Origin: Acidobacteriota bacterium
GTDB lineage: Bacteria > Acidobacteriota > Terriglobia > Terriglobales > Acidobacteriaceae
NCBI GenBank assembly: GCA_003225055.1
Contig: QIAU01000146.1
Coordinates: forward strand, 1-58,702
DNA length: 58,702 nucleotides
Direction: 5' to 3'
Part shown: positions 1-9,938 of the stretch, in pieces
How positions within the stretch are numbered: the stretch's first letter is position 1
Layout of the letters: the number at the start of each line of letters is the position of its first letter
The notes under the pieces: model-generated
What the model saw: the letters and a program-made list of their open reading frames with translations, nothing else
Told to the model about the DNA's origin: nothing
Database searches by the model: none
Translations under genes and position numbers: made by a program

Positions 1-63
1 TGCCAGGTTGTTCGCCAAAAAAGCCCTCGCATGTTCGCGGAACAGGAAGCGGCTATTTTTTCC

Positions 64-92
64 TTGACAGCCTACGGCGGGTTCTCTAACCT
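64..92 (+). promoter_or_regulatory. Putative sigma-70 promoter for the TonB receptor gene
   Basis: A perfect TTGACA (64-69) is followed after 17 bases by TAACCT (87-92), which keeps the TA...T of a -10 box. It lies about 85 bases upstream of the ATG at 176 and fits a housekeeping promoter with an untranslated leader. This is sequence resemblance only. The rest of 1-175 shows no gene. Confidence 0.4.
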
Positions 93-175
93 TGCGCGAT
101 TATAGCAAGGTTTGCTTGGCGCGCAAGCGGTCGCTGCTTGACAATCTTTCCAGCGAAAAATTACCGGAGGCCCCC

Positions 176-3100
176 ATGCACTCGACTGGTTCCCTTTCGG
201 CGACGCGCTGCCTGGTCGTCTTGCTGTGGCTCGTGTCTTGCACGTTAGCCGTCGCCCAAAGTACAGGCGGCAGAATCCTTGGCCGGGTCGCGGATCAGAC
301 CGGCGCCGTGCTGGCGGGCGTCAACATTACGCTTCTCAACGAGGCGACTGGCGTAAGCCGCACCGGCCAGACAAACTCCGGCGGCGACTACACCTTTGTC
401 GAAGTGCAGCCGGCTTCGTATACCTTGTCATTCGAACAGAAGGGGTTCAAGACGAAGATCCAACGCGGCGTCACGGTTGAGGTCAATCAGGTCGTTACGC
501 TCAATACGAACATGCAGATTGGGCAGGCTAAAGAAACGGTGGAAGTGACCTCGGAAGCGCCGCTAGTGGACACGACCAGCACGCAGTTGGGTGCGGTGAT
601 CAATGATCGATCGATTACTCAGTTGCCTTTGAACCAGCGGGACACCTATCAATTTCTGTCGCTACAGCCGGGCGTGCAATCGCAGGTGGGAGCTGATCTC
701 TACTACGGCGGCAACAGTACGGGTTCGGTATCAGTGAATGGAGGACGTGGCCGCGCCAACAATTTCAGCGTGAACGGCGGTGACGCGAACGATATGTTCG
801 TCAATTTACCAACGGTTCAGCCAAGCCCCGATAGCGTACAGGAATTTCGTGTTCTGACCAACAACTTTGACGCCGAATATGGCCGCAATTCCGGCTCTGT
901 AGTGAACGTCGTGACCAAGTCGGGCACGAACCATTTGCATGGCAATGCCTATGAATTCCATCGAAACCGACCACTTAATGCGAAAGGTTATTTCGACACG
1001 AGCAAGCCGGCATTCATACAGAATCAGTTCGGTGGCACCCTCGGCGGGCCTATCCAGAAGGATAGAACCTTCTTCTTTGGCTCTTACGAAGGACGCCGCT
1101 TAGTTCGCGGTTTCTCCGGTGACGTGGTGGCCGTGCCGGATACCCTCGAACGCCAAGGCAATTTCTCGGAAGGACCGACCTTTACTGGCTTTATCGGCGA
1201 CCAGACCGTGGCTGATGTGCTCAACACCCGCGCCAACGGCCAATGTGCCTCCGATGTCAGTGCTGCTCGCGGTACCGCGCCTGCGGCTGGGGTCGCATAC
1301 GCCGATATCTTTCCTGGAAATGTTATCCCAGCGTCTTGTCAGGATCCGGTGGCTGTAGACTTGCTGCGCTTCGTCCCGGAAGCAAACCGCAATGGATTAC
1401 CATCGTATCAACGACAAGCAGAATTTCAGTGCCTACTACTATTTCTCCGACCAGAATACGTTTAATCCATTTAACAATTTCCAAGCGGCCGGTGCGAACG
1501 TGCCCGGGTTCGGCGCGAGCACAAAGCAGCGCTTTCAACAGTGGAACCTGAGCGATACGTGGACTATCACCAACAGCCTCGTCAATGAAGCCCGTTTTAC
1601 CTACATGCGAGAGGCGCAGCGAACCTTCGCGCACGCGCAACATACCAACCTCGTTCAGGATTCCTGTGCCTCAGCGGCGGCCAGACCCTACTGCTTTACG
1701 GGGGTCTCGGACGCATCTGCCATAAATGATCCAAACGCTGCAGGAGATTACAATCCTCTCGCCGGAACTCCGTACGCCTTTAAGCTCGGCATTACTCCAG
1801 GTCTCGGAGCAGGACACGAAGGTGTGCCCGACGTAACGGTTTCGGGCGGCTTTACGGTCGGCAACAATTTTGAAGGAGAGCTGCCACAGGTGGGGAACTC
1901 TTTCCAGTGGTCTGACAATCTGACGAAAGTCAAAGGTAATCACACGCTCAAGTTTGGCGCCGATATCCGGCGTATGCGTTTCGATCAGACCCTGTATTTT
2001 GAGGTCAACGGCTATTACAACTACTTCGGTGGCGGTACCAATGACGCTGGCTACAGCGATCTGTATCCCAACTATTTGCTTGGGCTGCCGGATACGTACC
2101 AGCAGGGTGCTGCGCAAAACGAGAACGTGCGTACGACAGCTCTCTATTTGTTTGCCCAAGATAGCTGGAAGATGCGTCCTAATCTTACGCTAAATTATGG
2201 ACTGCGCTGGGAACTGAACACACCGCTGACCGATGTCGGAAGACACATCCAGACTTTCCGCCCGGGGCAGGTGACGAGCACGTATCCTTGCCAGCTCTCT
2301 CCTTACGGAGCTCTGTTGCTCACGAGCAACGATTGCACCTCGGCCTTTCCCACCGGCTTGGTTGTCCCAGGAGATAAAGGGGTGCCGGCAGGCCTGACGC
2401 AGACCTACTACAAGTCATTTGCCCCCCGCATCGGCATTGCCTGGAGTCCAGGTACTTCAGGAAAGACCAGCATACGGGCCGGGTGGGGTATGTTCTACAA
2501 TCCCATCGAGCAATTGGTGCTCGAGCAGTTCAGCGCCGAACCTCCCTTCGGGGGGAGCACATTCCTGGTCGAAACGTTCTTTAATACTCCATATTACGCA
2601 CAGGCGGGATTCCCCTATCCGAATCCGTACAACCCGGCAGGCGGCACAAACACGGGCATATTGAACCCGGCTCCTGGACAGCCAGTCGACTGGTCAACGT
2701 TCCGCCCGATCTTGTTATTCGGCGAGTTCCAACCCCACATGCGGTCGCAGTACTCGGAGCAGTACAATTTCACGATCCAGCACGAACTTGCCCGGGACCT
2801 TGTGTTGCAGATCGGTTACGTTGGGTCCCAGGGGCATCGCCTGCTGGCTTCGAACGATCTGAATCGTGCGACGCCGCAAACTTGCCTGGATATTGCGGCT
2901 ATCGCCGCGAGCGATCCATCGGGGAGCTCGGTGTCATCCTTCGGAGTGCCAGGCGCTACTTGTAATCAATTTGCCGAGGACAATCAGTTCTCGATTGTTG
3001 TTCCGAACGGGTTCAACTTCCATATGCCCAATGGGAGCCCGGTTGCCGGCACTGCGCAGCAACTGAACTTTGTCGGTATCCGTCCATATTCCTCGCCGAA

Positions 3101-3950
3101 TTGCGATCCCCTCACGGGCAACAACTGTCCTCCCGATGCCATCCCGGTCTTCTCGAACATCTTCGCTCAGGATACGATTGCCAATTCCAACTACAACTCC
3201 TTGCAAGTTAGCCTGGAGAAGCGATTCAGCAAGGGATTGCAGTTGCAAGCTGCCTATACCTTCAGCAAGTCAATCGATCAAGCTTCCAGCTTCGAGGATA
3301 TTCTCAACCCCTTTGACCCGCGTCGTACGCGAAGCCTGTCGCTCTTCGACGCCCGGCACCGCTTTGTCCTTAGCTACTACTACCAACTGCCTGTTCCGAA
3401 ATACGCGGGGTTCGCAGGGAAACTTCTCAATGGGTGGGCGGTTTCAGGGATTACTCAATTCCAAGCGGGATTCCCCATCCATCTACAGTCATTCGACGAT
3501 AACGAACTGACGAGTAGCATCGACTTTGCCTCGGCAGGCGAACCGGACCAGCTCGCGGCGTTTCACAAGCTTGATCCTCGGCATAACCCCAACAACTACG
3601 GATTCGACCCCAACAGCTTCACATCCAACGCCTCCGACTCGTCGCAGGCGGCGTGCTCAGCTGGCGCCGTCTTCAATTGTTACCAGCCGTCGCTTTTCGG
3701 CCGGTACGGCACTGCGCCACGTACAATCTGTTGTGGACCTGGAATCAACAATACGGACCTCTCCTTGCAGAAAAGCACCTTACTCACCGAGAGGACACGG
3801 CTGGAGTTCCGGTGGGATGTGTTTAACCTGGCCAATCACACGCGCTTCTTTAATCCAGACGGCAATGTCACTGATGGCGCCGATTTCGGACGCGTCAAGC
3901 GAGCTGGAGACCCGCGTCTTATGCAGTTTGCTCTGAAGCTTTACTTCTAA
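176..3950 (+). pseudogene. Oar-type TonB-dependent receptor, interrupted by a frameshift/deletion near 1390
   Basis: Outer-membrane TonB-dependent receptor of the acidobacterial Oar/carboxypeptidase-regulatory-like class; the imported ligand is unknown. The ATG at 176 has GGAGG five bases upstream and begins a signal peptide ending near AVAQ. An N-terminal CarbopepD_reg-like domain follows (GRILGRVADQTGAVLAGV), then a plug region (PLNQRDTYQFLSLQPG) and the barrel. Frame 2 runs to a stop at 1465 but loses family-like sequence after EANRNG near 1392. From 1392 another frame resumes as MDYHRINDKQNFSAYYYFSD and continues for 852 residues to a typical barrel end (MQFALKLYF). The junction joins two places that in relatives are usually separated by some 20-30 residues, so I infer an out-of-frame internal deletion, possibly between short ATGG repeats. 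The two halves are otherwise clean. It could be an assembly error. Confidence 0.85.
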
Positions 3951-3954
3951 TCGA

Positions 3955-3980
3955 GCCCTCGGGGCGGCATTCCCCAGGGC
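3955..3980 (+). terminator. Hairpin after the TonB receptor gene
   Basis: GCCCT-c-GGGG (3955-3964) pairs with CCCC-AGGGC (3972-3980) around a 7-base loop, directly after the stop at 3950. No T-run follows, so it may be a weak terminator or an mRNA-end stabiliser. Confidence 0.4.
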
Positions 3981-4024
3981 GCATTCTAATGGCCGCCTAA
4001 GCGGCTGGAGATTTTCGGAGACTC

Positions 4025-5401
4025 ATGATGTACCGAGACCTGCAGCACGAGTTGGACACCTTCGAGCGCCGCACGCCGAAATCGGAGGAGGCGCATAAGA
4101 AGAACCTGAAACGGATTCCGCTGGGCGTCGCCAGCAACTACCGCGCTTATGATCCTTATCCGATTTTTGTGAAGGATGGCCAGGGATCGCATTTTCGCGA
4201 TCTCGATGGCAACGACTACCTCGATCACAATCTCTGTTTCGGCGCGCTTATGGCCGGTCATTGTCATCCTGCTGTCATGAAGGCCGTTTCTGGTCGCCTT
4301 TCTACCGGAACGATGTTCGGCATGCCGCATGACATGGAATGGCAGCTGGCAGAAGAAATCTGCCAGCGCTTTCCCGTCGAGATGGTGCGTTTTGGCAACA
4401 GCGGCACGGAAGCCACTATGCACGCCTGCCGCCTGGCTCGCGCCGCCACCGGACGTGACAAGATTCTCAAGTTCGAAGGCGCCTATCACGGCCTGCACGA
4501 TACCGCTCTGGTCAGTGTCAAGCCGCACGCACCCGATTTTGGCGACGTCAACAACCCGGTTTCGGTTTCGGGTGGATTGGGCGTCCCCCGAGCAAGTCTT
4601 GCTAATGTGCCCGTAGCTACGTTCAACGATCTGCTAACCGTCGAGCGCCGCTTCGAGGAAAATCCCGGACAAATCGCTGCCATCATTCTCGAACCGATCC
4701 TGATGAACGTTGGCATGTGCATGCCCCAACCTGGCTTCCTGCAGGGCCTGCGTGACATCGCGACCAGGAATGGCGCGCTGCTAATTTATGACGAAGTAAA
4801 AACCGGCGCGAAGCTGGGCTGGGCCGGCGCTTCCGAATATTTTGGCGTGGCCCCCGACATGGTCTGCCTGGCCAAGTCCATCGGCGGCGGTTTGCCGCTA
4901 GCGGCTTTCGGGACGCACCGGTCGGTCATGGATCTGATTTCGCAACACAAGGTTTTTCATGGCGGCACCTACAACACAAATCCGGTTTCGATGGCTGCCG
5001 GCCTGGCGACATTCCGCGAAGTACTAACGCGCGAGAACTACGCACATGTGGACAAGCTCAGCAAGAAATTAGTTGCCGGATACCGCAAGACCGTAGCCAA
5101 GACCGGGCTGCAGGCTTATGTCGCGGAGGCGGGAGCCAACGGGGTTTTAATGCTGTACCCGAAAGAAATTCGCAATTACCGCGACTGGACGACCATTGAT
5201 GTCGACCTATGGCGGCACTACTGGTTCGGCATGGTGAATCGCGGAGTGATGGCGCAGCCCTACTGGTGGGACGAGCAGTGGACCATCTCCGTCCAGCACA
5301 CCGAGGCCGACATCGATCGACACCTGGCGGCCTTCGATGATCTCGCACCCGCCCTGGCCAAAGCCCAGCAGCAACGCACGGCCGCGGTCGCCGTGCACTA
5401 G
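4025..5401 (+). CDS. Class III PLP aminotransferase (glutamate-1-semialdehyde aminomutase-like)
   Basis: Cytosolic fold-type I, class III PLP enzyme of 458 aa, the usual family length. Seen: GNSGTEATMHACRLARAATG (PLP phosphate binding), an aromatic-containing EGAYHG, the IYDEVKTG Asp that contacts the PLP ring nitrogen, and the Schiff-base lysine K284 in CLAKSIGGG. The overall text resembles the glutamate-1-semialdehyde aminomutase branch, which also contains beta-amino-acid (beta-phenylalanine type) transaminases. Haem synthesis is unlikely here because it leads a catabolic block with a permease, two aldehyde dehydrogenases and two more class III transaminases. ATG 4025 and 4028 are tandem starts behind CGGAG. 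Substrate is inferred (a beta- or omega-amino acid), not shown. Confidence 0.85.
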   Translation: MMYRDLQHELDTFERRTPKSEEAHKKNLKRIPLGVASNYRAYDPYPIFVKDGQGSHFRDLDGNDYLDHNLCFGALMAGHCHPAVMKAVSGRLSTGTMFGMPHDMEWQLAEEICQRFPVEMVRFGNSGTEATMHACRLARAATGRDKILKFEGAYHGLHDTALVSVKPHAPDFGDVNNPVSVSGGLGVPRASLANVPVATFNDLLTVERRFEENPGQIAAIILEPILMNVGMCMPQPGFLQGLRDIATRNGALLIYDEVKTGAKLGWAGASEYFGVAPDMVCLAKSIGGGLPLAAFGTHRSVMDLISQHKVFHGGTYNTNPVSMAAGLATFREVLTRENYAHVDKLSKKLVAGYRKTVAKTGLQAYVAEAGANGVLMLYPKEIRNYRDWTTIDVDLWRHYWFGMVNRGVMAQPYWWDEQWTISVQHTEADIDRHLAAFDDLAPALAKAQQQRTAAVAVH

Positions 5402-5408
5402 AAATCAT

Positions 5409-5523
5409 GTTTCAGGGTTTCGACGGTTTCAAAGGTTCAGAGCCCAAAAAGACGTCCAGTGCTTGCAATATTGGCGCTAACAGGGAACGTTGAAACCTTG
5501 AAACATTGTTTGAAGCCTTGGAA
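5409..5523. repeat. Intergenic word-repeat with inverted arms (GTTTCA/TGAAAC type)
   Basis: The left arm (about 5409-5438) repeats the words TTTCAGGG, TTTCGACGG and TTTCAAAGG. The right arm (about 5484-5523) carries the complementary words GAACGTTGAAACC, TTGAAACATTG and TTTGAAGCC. The arms can fold on each other around a roughly 45-base spacer. It fills the gap between the first aminotransferase and the permease. The same architecture with different words recurs at 29374, 31733, 32344 and 35364. Confidence 0.65.
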
Positions 5524-5540
5524 CTTTCTACGGAGTAGCT

Positions 5541-6974
5541 TTGTCTTCCGACACTCACGAACAGCCACACCTGAAGCGTGTCCTTGGCCGCTGGGACCTG
5601 GTGCTGCTGTTCGTGGTCGCCGTCTTCAATCTGAACGTCGTGCCGTCTATTGCGGCCAACGGCGGCGTTACGGTCTGGCTCTGGATGATTTCGCTGGCGC
5701 TCTTTTTCTGGCCCCAGGGGATTGCGGTCATCGAACTGGCGCACCGGTATCCGGGGGAAGGCGGCGTATACCTGTGGGCGAAGGAAATTTTTGGAGACTT
5801 CCACGGCTTCCTCTCGGGCTGGTGTTACTGGACCAACAATATGATGTACGTGCCGACGGTCATGCTGTATTTCGTCGGCGTATCAGTCTTCGTTCTTGGC
5901 CCCAGTCACCAGGGCTTAGCGGACAACAAAGCTTTCGCCTTGACGGCCTCCGTGGCTTTGCTCGCGCTGCTCACGGTCTTGAACATCGCGGGCCTCGGGG
6001 TTGGAAAGTGGCTGAACAACCTGGGCGCAATCGGTACTGGCATTGCCGCCGCCGCGCTGATTGGCTTGGGTCTGCTTATCTGGCTGCGCTTTGGCAGCAC
6101 AGTAGGTGCTGCCGCGTTTCGTATTCCGGCCGACCCCAAGTTCGTGCTGAATTCCTTCGGAGTGATTTGCTTTGGACTGGTGGGTTTGGAACTCGCGTCA
6201 GTCATGGGGGACGAGATCCGCGATCCAAAGCGCACGCTGCCCGGAGCTGTGGCCTGGGGCGGAGTCATTTCGGGCTTGTTATATATCGGTGTGACTCTGA
6301 CGCTGCTGATTGCTCTCCGCAAAAATGAAATCAGCGTTCTGCAAGGGATCGTGCAGGCGATTGCGCACATGGCCAAACGAGTGGGCGTGGAATGGATCGT
6401 TCCGCCCTTTGCCTTTATGCTGAGCCTTTCGATCGCCGGCATCGGTTCAGCATGGATGGGGGGCTCAGCGCGCATTCCATTCGTCGCAGGACTCGATTCC
6501 TACATGCCCGCGTGGCTCGGGAAAATTCATCCCCGCTACGCGACTCCGTACGCGCCGCTGATTGTGCAGTTCGTGGTTTCGCTGGTGTTGGTGGTTCTGA
6601 ACTTTGCCGTGGCAGGGGTGCAGGAAGCCTTTCAGTTCCTGCTGTCGCTGGCCGTGGTGCTGCAACTGGTGCCTTTCCTGTACATGTTCGCGGCGCTGCT
6701 CAAGTTAGCCTTTACGGACCGTTCGGGAAACGGCTACTACAGCAAAAGCACGCTCATTTTGGCGGGACTGAGCGGCTTGTTGACCACGACTTTGGGCATG
6801 GCCCTGGTGTTCTTCCCCGCGCGGCTGGTGACGTCGCTGCGTGTATACGAAATCTGGATGTTCGGTGGAACTGCATTTTTTGTCGGGTTGGCGGCGTTTT
6901 TCTTTTTTGTTTATGGCCGCCGCAGGACAGTACAGGCGACCGTCAGACCCGCTGAGGTGCACGAGCGGGTGTAG
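5541..6974 (+). CDS. APC-superfamily amino acid/amine permease
   Basis: Inner-membrane secondary transporter of 477 aa with about 12 hydrophobic segments. The first helix (RWDLVLLFVVAVFNLNVVPS) and the early GEGGVYLWAKEIFGDFHGFL segment are typical of the amino acid-polyamine-organocation superfamily. The start is TTG at 5541, chosen because CGGAG lies five bases upstream and no in-frame ATG precedes the first helix. It sits second in the amine catabolism block and probably imports its substrate (amino acid, GABA, beta-alanine or a polyamine; inference). The C-terminus ends in a short basic/hydrophilic tail after the last helix. Function as a permease is secure; substrate is not. Confidence 0.88.
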   Translation: MSSDTHEQPHLKRVLGRWDLVLLFVVAVFNLNVVPSIAANGGVTVWLWMISLALFFWPQGIAVIELAHRYPGEGGVYLWAKEIFGDFHGFLSGWCYWTNNMMYVPTVMLYFVGVSVFVLGPSHQGLADNKAFALTASVALLALLTVLNIAGLGVGKWLNNLGAIGTGIAAAALIGLGLLIWLRFGSTVGAAAFRIPADPKFVLNSFGVICFGLVGLELASVMGDEIRDPKRTLPGAVAWGGVISGLLYIGVTLTLLIALRKNEISVLQGIVQAIAHMAKRVGVEWIVPPFAFMLSLSIAGIGSAWMGGSARIPFVAGLDSYMPAWLGKIHPRYATPYAPLIVQFVVSLVLVVLNFAVAGVQEAFQFLLSLAVVLQLVPFLYMFAALLKLAFTDRSGNGYYSKSTLILAGLSGLLTTTLGMALVFFPARLVTSLRVYEIWMFGGTAFFVGLAAFFFFVYGRRRTVQATVRPAEVHERV

Positions 6975-6989
6975 CAAGACTCTTGCGAG

Positions 6990-7029
6990 GACGGGTCTCG
7001 ACCCGTCGAGGCCGAGCGCAGCACTCGGC
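6990..7029. repeat. Two adjacent short hairpins in the permease-aldehyde dehydrogenase gap
   Basis: GACGGGT (6990-6996) pairs with ACCCGTC (7001-7007) over a 4-base loop. GCCGAG (7011-7016) pairs with CTCGGC (7024-7029). The first belongs to the same GACGGG/CCCGTC dispersed family as 9904, 32463 and 35587. The second ends immediately before the AGGAGG ribosome-binding site of the next gene, so it could affect its translation. Confidence 0.55.
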
Positions 7030-7041
7030 TAGGAGGTATCT

Positions 7042-8520
7042 ATGCCGGCCGGAGTGAAAGCTGAAGTTCGCGCTTATCAAGTCTATGTGAACGGCGAGTG
7101 GATCGATAGCACGTCTGCCAAGACTTTTCCTGTTTACGATCCATCAACCGAAGAAGTCATCGCTCGTGTTCCCGATTGCAATGCCGAAGACGTGAACCGC
7201 GCTGTCGCCGCTGCCAGAGCCGCTTTTGACCATGGCGGCTGGCCGCAAACTACGGCCCAGGAGCGGGGGCGCATCCTGTTCCGCCTGGCCGACAAAATCC
7301 GCCAGAACGCGGCGATGCTCGCGGAACTGGAATGCCGCAATTGTGGCAAGCCGATTGTCGAAGCCGAGTTTGACATCAATGACGTAGCAACCTGCTTCGA
7401 ATACTACGGTGGCCTTGCGACGAAGATCCTGGGCTACGTCAATCCGGTGCCCGACAATGCCATGAGCCTCACTTTGAAGGAACCGATCGGGGTGGCCGGA
7501 CAGATCATTCCGTGGAATTACCCTCTGCTGATGGCGGCATGGAAGCTGGCGCCCGCGCTGGCCGCTGGCTGCACCTGTGTCCTAAAACCAGCCGAGCAAA
7601 CTCCGCTCACCGCGCTGGAGCTGGCCAAGTGGTTCTCTGACGTGGGCCTTCCTCCCGGAGTCGTGAATATCGTCACCGGCTTCGGCGAGACCTCGGGCGC
7701 CCCTATCGTGCAACATCCCGACGTGAACAAGATTGCCTTCACCGGAAGTGCCGCGGTAGGGAAGATCATCGTCAAACAGGCCGCCGATACTGTGAAACGA
7801 GTGACGCTAGAGCTCGGCGGCAAATCCCCCAACATCTTTTTTGCCGATGCCGATTTCGAAGCCGCGATCGACGGCGCCCTGTTCGGAGTCTTCATCAACC
7901 AGGGCGAGGTCTGCTCGGCTGGTAGCCGCATCCTCGTCCAGAGGCCGATCTACAAGAAATTTGTCGACGCCATGACCGCGAAGGCCAATAAGATCAAGCT
8001 CGGCGCGCCGCTGGAGCGGGAAACGAAGATGGGTCCGCTGGTCAGCAAGGAACAGTACGACCGGGTCTGCTCCTACCTGGAAATCGGCAAGCAAGAGGCC
8101 AAAGTCGCAACTGGTGGCGGGCGCGCCAAGTTCGACAAAGGCTTCTACGTGCAGCCGACAATCTTTTATGACGTCGACAACAGCGCCCGCATCGCACAGG
8201 AAGAAATTTTCGGTCCTGTGGCTTCGGTTATCCCTTTTGAAGACGAAAAGGACGCCGTGAAGATTGCCAACGACTCGCCCTACGGCTTGGCGGCCGCCGT
8301 CTGGACGCGCGACATCTTCAAAGCATTTCGCGCGGTAAAAGCGTTGCGGGCTGGCATTGTGTGGGTCAACCACATGCAGCCCACCTACGTGGAGGCTCCC
8401 TGGGGCGGCTACAAACAATCCGGCTTTGGTCGCGAGTTGGGCCCGTGGGGCATCGAAGAATATCTCGAGACCAAGCAGGTGCACATCAATCTGAACGAAC
8501 AGCCGATCGGGTGGTACTGA
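7042..8520 (+). CDS. NAD(P)-dependent aldehyde dehydrogenase (aminoaldehyde/betaine-aldehyde type)
   Basis: Soluble ALDH-superfamily enzyme of 492 aa oxidising an aldehyde to the acid with NAD(P)+. Seen: cofactor loop FTGSAAVGK, the general base E257 in LELGGKSPN, catalytic C291 in NQGEVCSAGSR, and the EEIFGPV motif. The PWNYPLLMAAWKLAPALAAG segment and overall length fit betaine-/aminobutyraldehyde- and related dehydrogenases. The ATG at 7042 has a near-perfect AGGAGG five bases upstream. The stop at 8520 is one base before the next ATG, so it is translationally coupled to the GabT-like transaminase. In this context it likely oxidises an aminoaldehyde or the semialdehyde produced by the neighbouring transaminases; the exact substrate is inferred. 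Confidence 0.9.
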   Translation: MPAGVKAEVRAYQVYVNGEWIDSTSAKTFPVYDPSTEEVIARVPDCNAEDVNRAVAAARAAFDHGGWPQTTAQERGRILFRLADKIRQNAAMLAELECRNCGKPIVEAEFDINDVATCFEYYGGLATKILGYVNPVPDNAMSLTLKEPIGVAGQIIPWNYPLLMAAWKLAPALAAGCTCVLKPAEQTPLTALELAKWFSDVGLPPGVVNIVTGFGETSGAPIVQHPDVNKIAFTGSAAVGKIIVKQAADTVKRVTLELGGKSPNIFFADADFEAAIDGALFGVFINQGEVCSAGSRILVQRPIYKKFVDAMTAKANKIKLGAPLERETKMGPLVSKEQYDRVCSYLEIGKQEAKVATGGGRAKFDKGFYVQPTIFYDVDNSARIAQEEIFGPVASVIPFEDEKDAVKIANDSPYGLAAAVWTRDIFKAFRAVKALRAGIVWVNHMQPTYVEAPWGGYKQSGFGRELGPWGIEEYLETKQVHINLNEQPIGWY

Positions 8521-8521
8521 G

Positions 8522-9883
8522 ATGCCGACGATCAAGTTGAAAACTTCGATCCCAGGTGCGAAGTCGATAGCGCTTGGGGAGCGCCGAAATGCGGCTGTCC
8601 CGCGCGGCCTTTCGCATGCGACTCCGGTGTACGTGGCGCGTGCGGAAGGCGCGATGCTCGAAGATGTTGACGGGAACCGCTTCATCGATTTCGCCGGCGG
8701 CATCGGATGCATCAACATCGGCCATCGCTCCCCCGGTGTACTGGAGGCCATCGAAAAGCAGGCGGAGCGCTTCCTGCATGCCTGTATCCAGGTGACGCCC
8801 TATGAAAGCTACGTGCGCCTGGCGGAGCGCTTGAACGAACTGACGCCCGGGGACTTTCCCAAGAAAACTCTGTTTGTCAGCAGCGGCGCCGAAGCGATCG
8901 AGAATGCCGTGAAAGTTGCCCGGGCTTATACCGGGCGCCCCGCCATCGTTGCTTTCGAAGATGCTTTTCATGGCCGCACCATGATGACCCTCGCCCTCAC
9001 CAGCAAGACGCATCCTTATAAAGCAGGTTTCCAGCCTTTCCCGGGCGAGGTGTACCGCATCCCGTTCGCCTACTGTTATCGGTGCTCCTATTCGCTGAAG
9101 TATCCCGCGTGCGATCTCTATTGCGCGCGCCATCTGGAAGACACTTTCAAGCGCGTGGTCGCCGCCGAGGGTGTAGCGGCGGTGATTGCCGAGCCCGTGT
9201 TGGGCGAAGGCGGATTCGTGACGCCTCCGCAGGATTATTTCCGGGTTCTGCTGGAGGTCTGCCGCAAGCACAATGTCCTGTTCATCGCCGACGAGATCCA
9301 GACCGGCTTCGGCCGCACGGGGGCGCTGTTTGCCTGCGATCGTTATGGAGTCGAGCCGGACATCATTGTGACCGCGAAGTCGCTAGGCGGAGGCCTGCCC
9401 ATCGCCGCGATCACCGGTCGTGTCGAGATCATGGATGCTCCCGGACCGGGTGGCCTGGGTGGAACGTTCGCCGGAAATCCTCTTTCCTGCGAAGCTGCGC
9501 TGGCAGTGCTCGATTTCTTTGAACAACACAATCTGAACGAGCGGGCCAGCCAGCTGGGCAACCAGTTTCAGGAACGCGCGCGGAGGTGGCACAGCCGCTG
9601 GCCCAAGATCGGCAACGTCCGCGGCCTGGGTGCCATGCAGGCACTCGAGCTGGTGCAGTCGCGCGAGACAAAAGAGCCCGCTCCGGAGGATACTAAGAAG
9701 GTTACAAAGTACTGCTACGAGCACGGTGTGATCACGATTTCGGCGGGTTCGTACGGCAACGTGATCCGGTTGCTGATGCCTCTGGTCATCACCGATGAAC
9801 AAATGCAGGAAGCGCTCGACGTGCTCGAAGCTGCTTTTCATGCTGTGTACGAGGCGAAACGGCCCGCCGCCCAAACCGTGTAA
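8522..9883 (+). CDS. gabT: 4-aminobutyrate/omega-amino acid aminotransferase (GabT/ArgD-like)
   Basis: Class III PLP transaminase of 453 aa. Seen: FVSSGAEAIENAVKVARAYT, FEDAFHGRT, IADEIQTGFGRTG with the PLP-contacting Asp, and Schiff-base K286 in TAKSLGGGLPIA. A cysteine-rich insert CYRCSYSLKYPACDLYC lies near residues 183-199 (C-x2-C-x8-C-x3-C). Similar inserts occur in some microbial 4-aminobutyrate transaminases, and a CxxC pair binds an iron-sulfur cluster in the mammalian enzyme, so metal binding is possible but unproven here. The start overlaps the preceding gene's end by proximity (one base), indicating a coupled operon. Probable role: removing the omega-amino group from GABA or a related substrate to give a semialdehyde for the flanking dehydrogenases. 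Confidence 0.85.
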   Translation: MPTIKLKTSIPGAKSIALGERRNAAVPRGLSHATPVYVARAEGAMLEDVDGNRFIDFAGGIGCINIGHRSPGVLEAIEKQAERFLHACIQVTPYESYVRLAERLNELTPGDFPKKTLFVSSGAEAIENAVKVARAYTGRPAIVAFEDAFHGRTMMTLALTSKTHPYKAGFQPFPGEVYRIPFAYCYRCSYSLKYPACDLYCARHLEDTFKRVVAAEGVAAVIAEPVLGEGGFVTPPQDYFRVLLEVCRKHNVLFIADEIQTGFGRTGALFACDRYGVEPDIIVTAKSLGGGLPIAAITGRVEIMDAPGPGGLGGTFAGNPLSCEAALAVLDFFEQHNLNERASQLGNQFQERARRWHSRWPKIGNVRGLGAMQALELVQSRETKEPAPEDTKKVTKYCYEHGVITISAGSYGNVIRLLMPLVITDEQMQEALDVLEAAFHAVYEAKRPAAQTV

Positions 9884-9903
9884 CGCACAAGAACTTAGGT
9901 AGA

Positions 9904-9921
9904 GACGGGGCTTGCTCCGTC
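9904..9921. repeat. GAGACGGGG/CCGTC dispersed hairpin
   Basis: GACGGGG (9904-9910), loop CTTG, CTCCGTC (9915-9921), preceded by GGTA at 9897. It is the same family as 32463 and 35587 (GGTAGAGA followed by a GC-rich hairpin). It sits between gabT and mmsA just before the mmsA ribosome-binding site. Confidence 0.6.
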
Positions 9922-9938
9922 CCCGGAGGACTCCTGCC

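Noticed and set aside
4025-5401. Assigning this gene as haem-pathway hemL
   Set aside because: Context is entirely catabolic and the active-site text (DEVKTGAKLG) is not the usual hemL form; kept as a general class III transaminase.
7807-8751. Long minus-strand open frame (314 codons) across the aldehyde dehydrogenase-gabT junction
   Set aside because: Antisense shadow of two clear enzymes in high-GC DNA; no ribosome-binding site or family resemblance.
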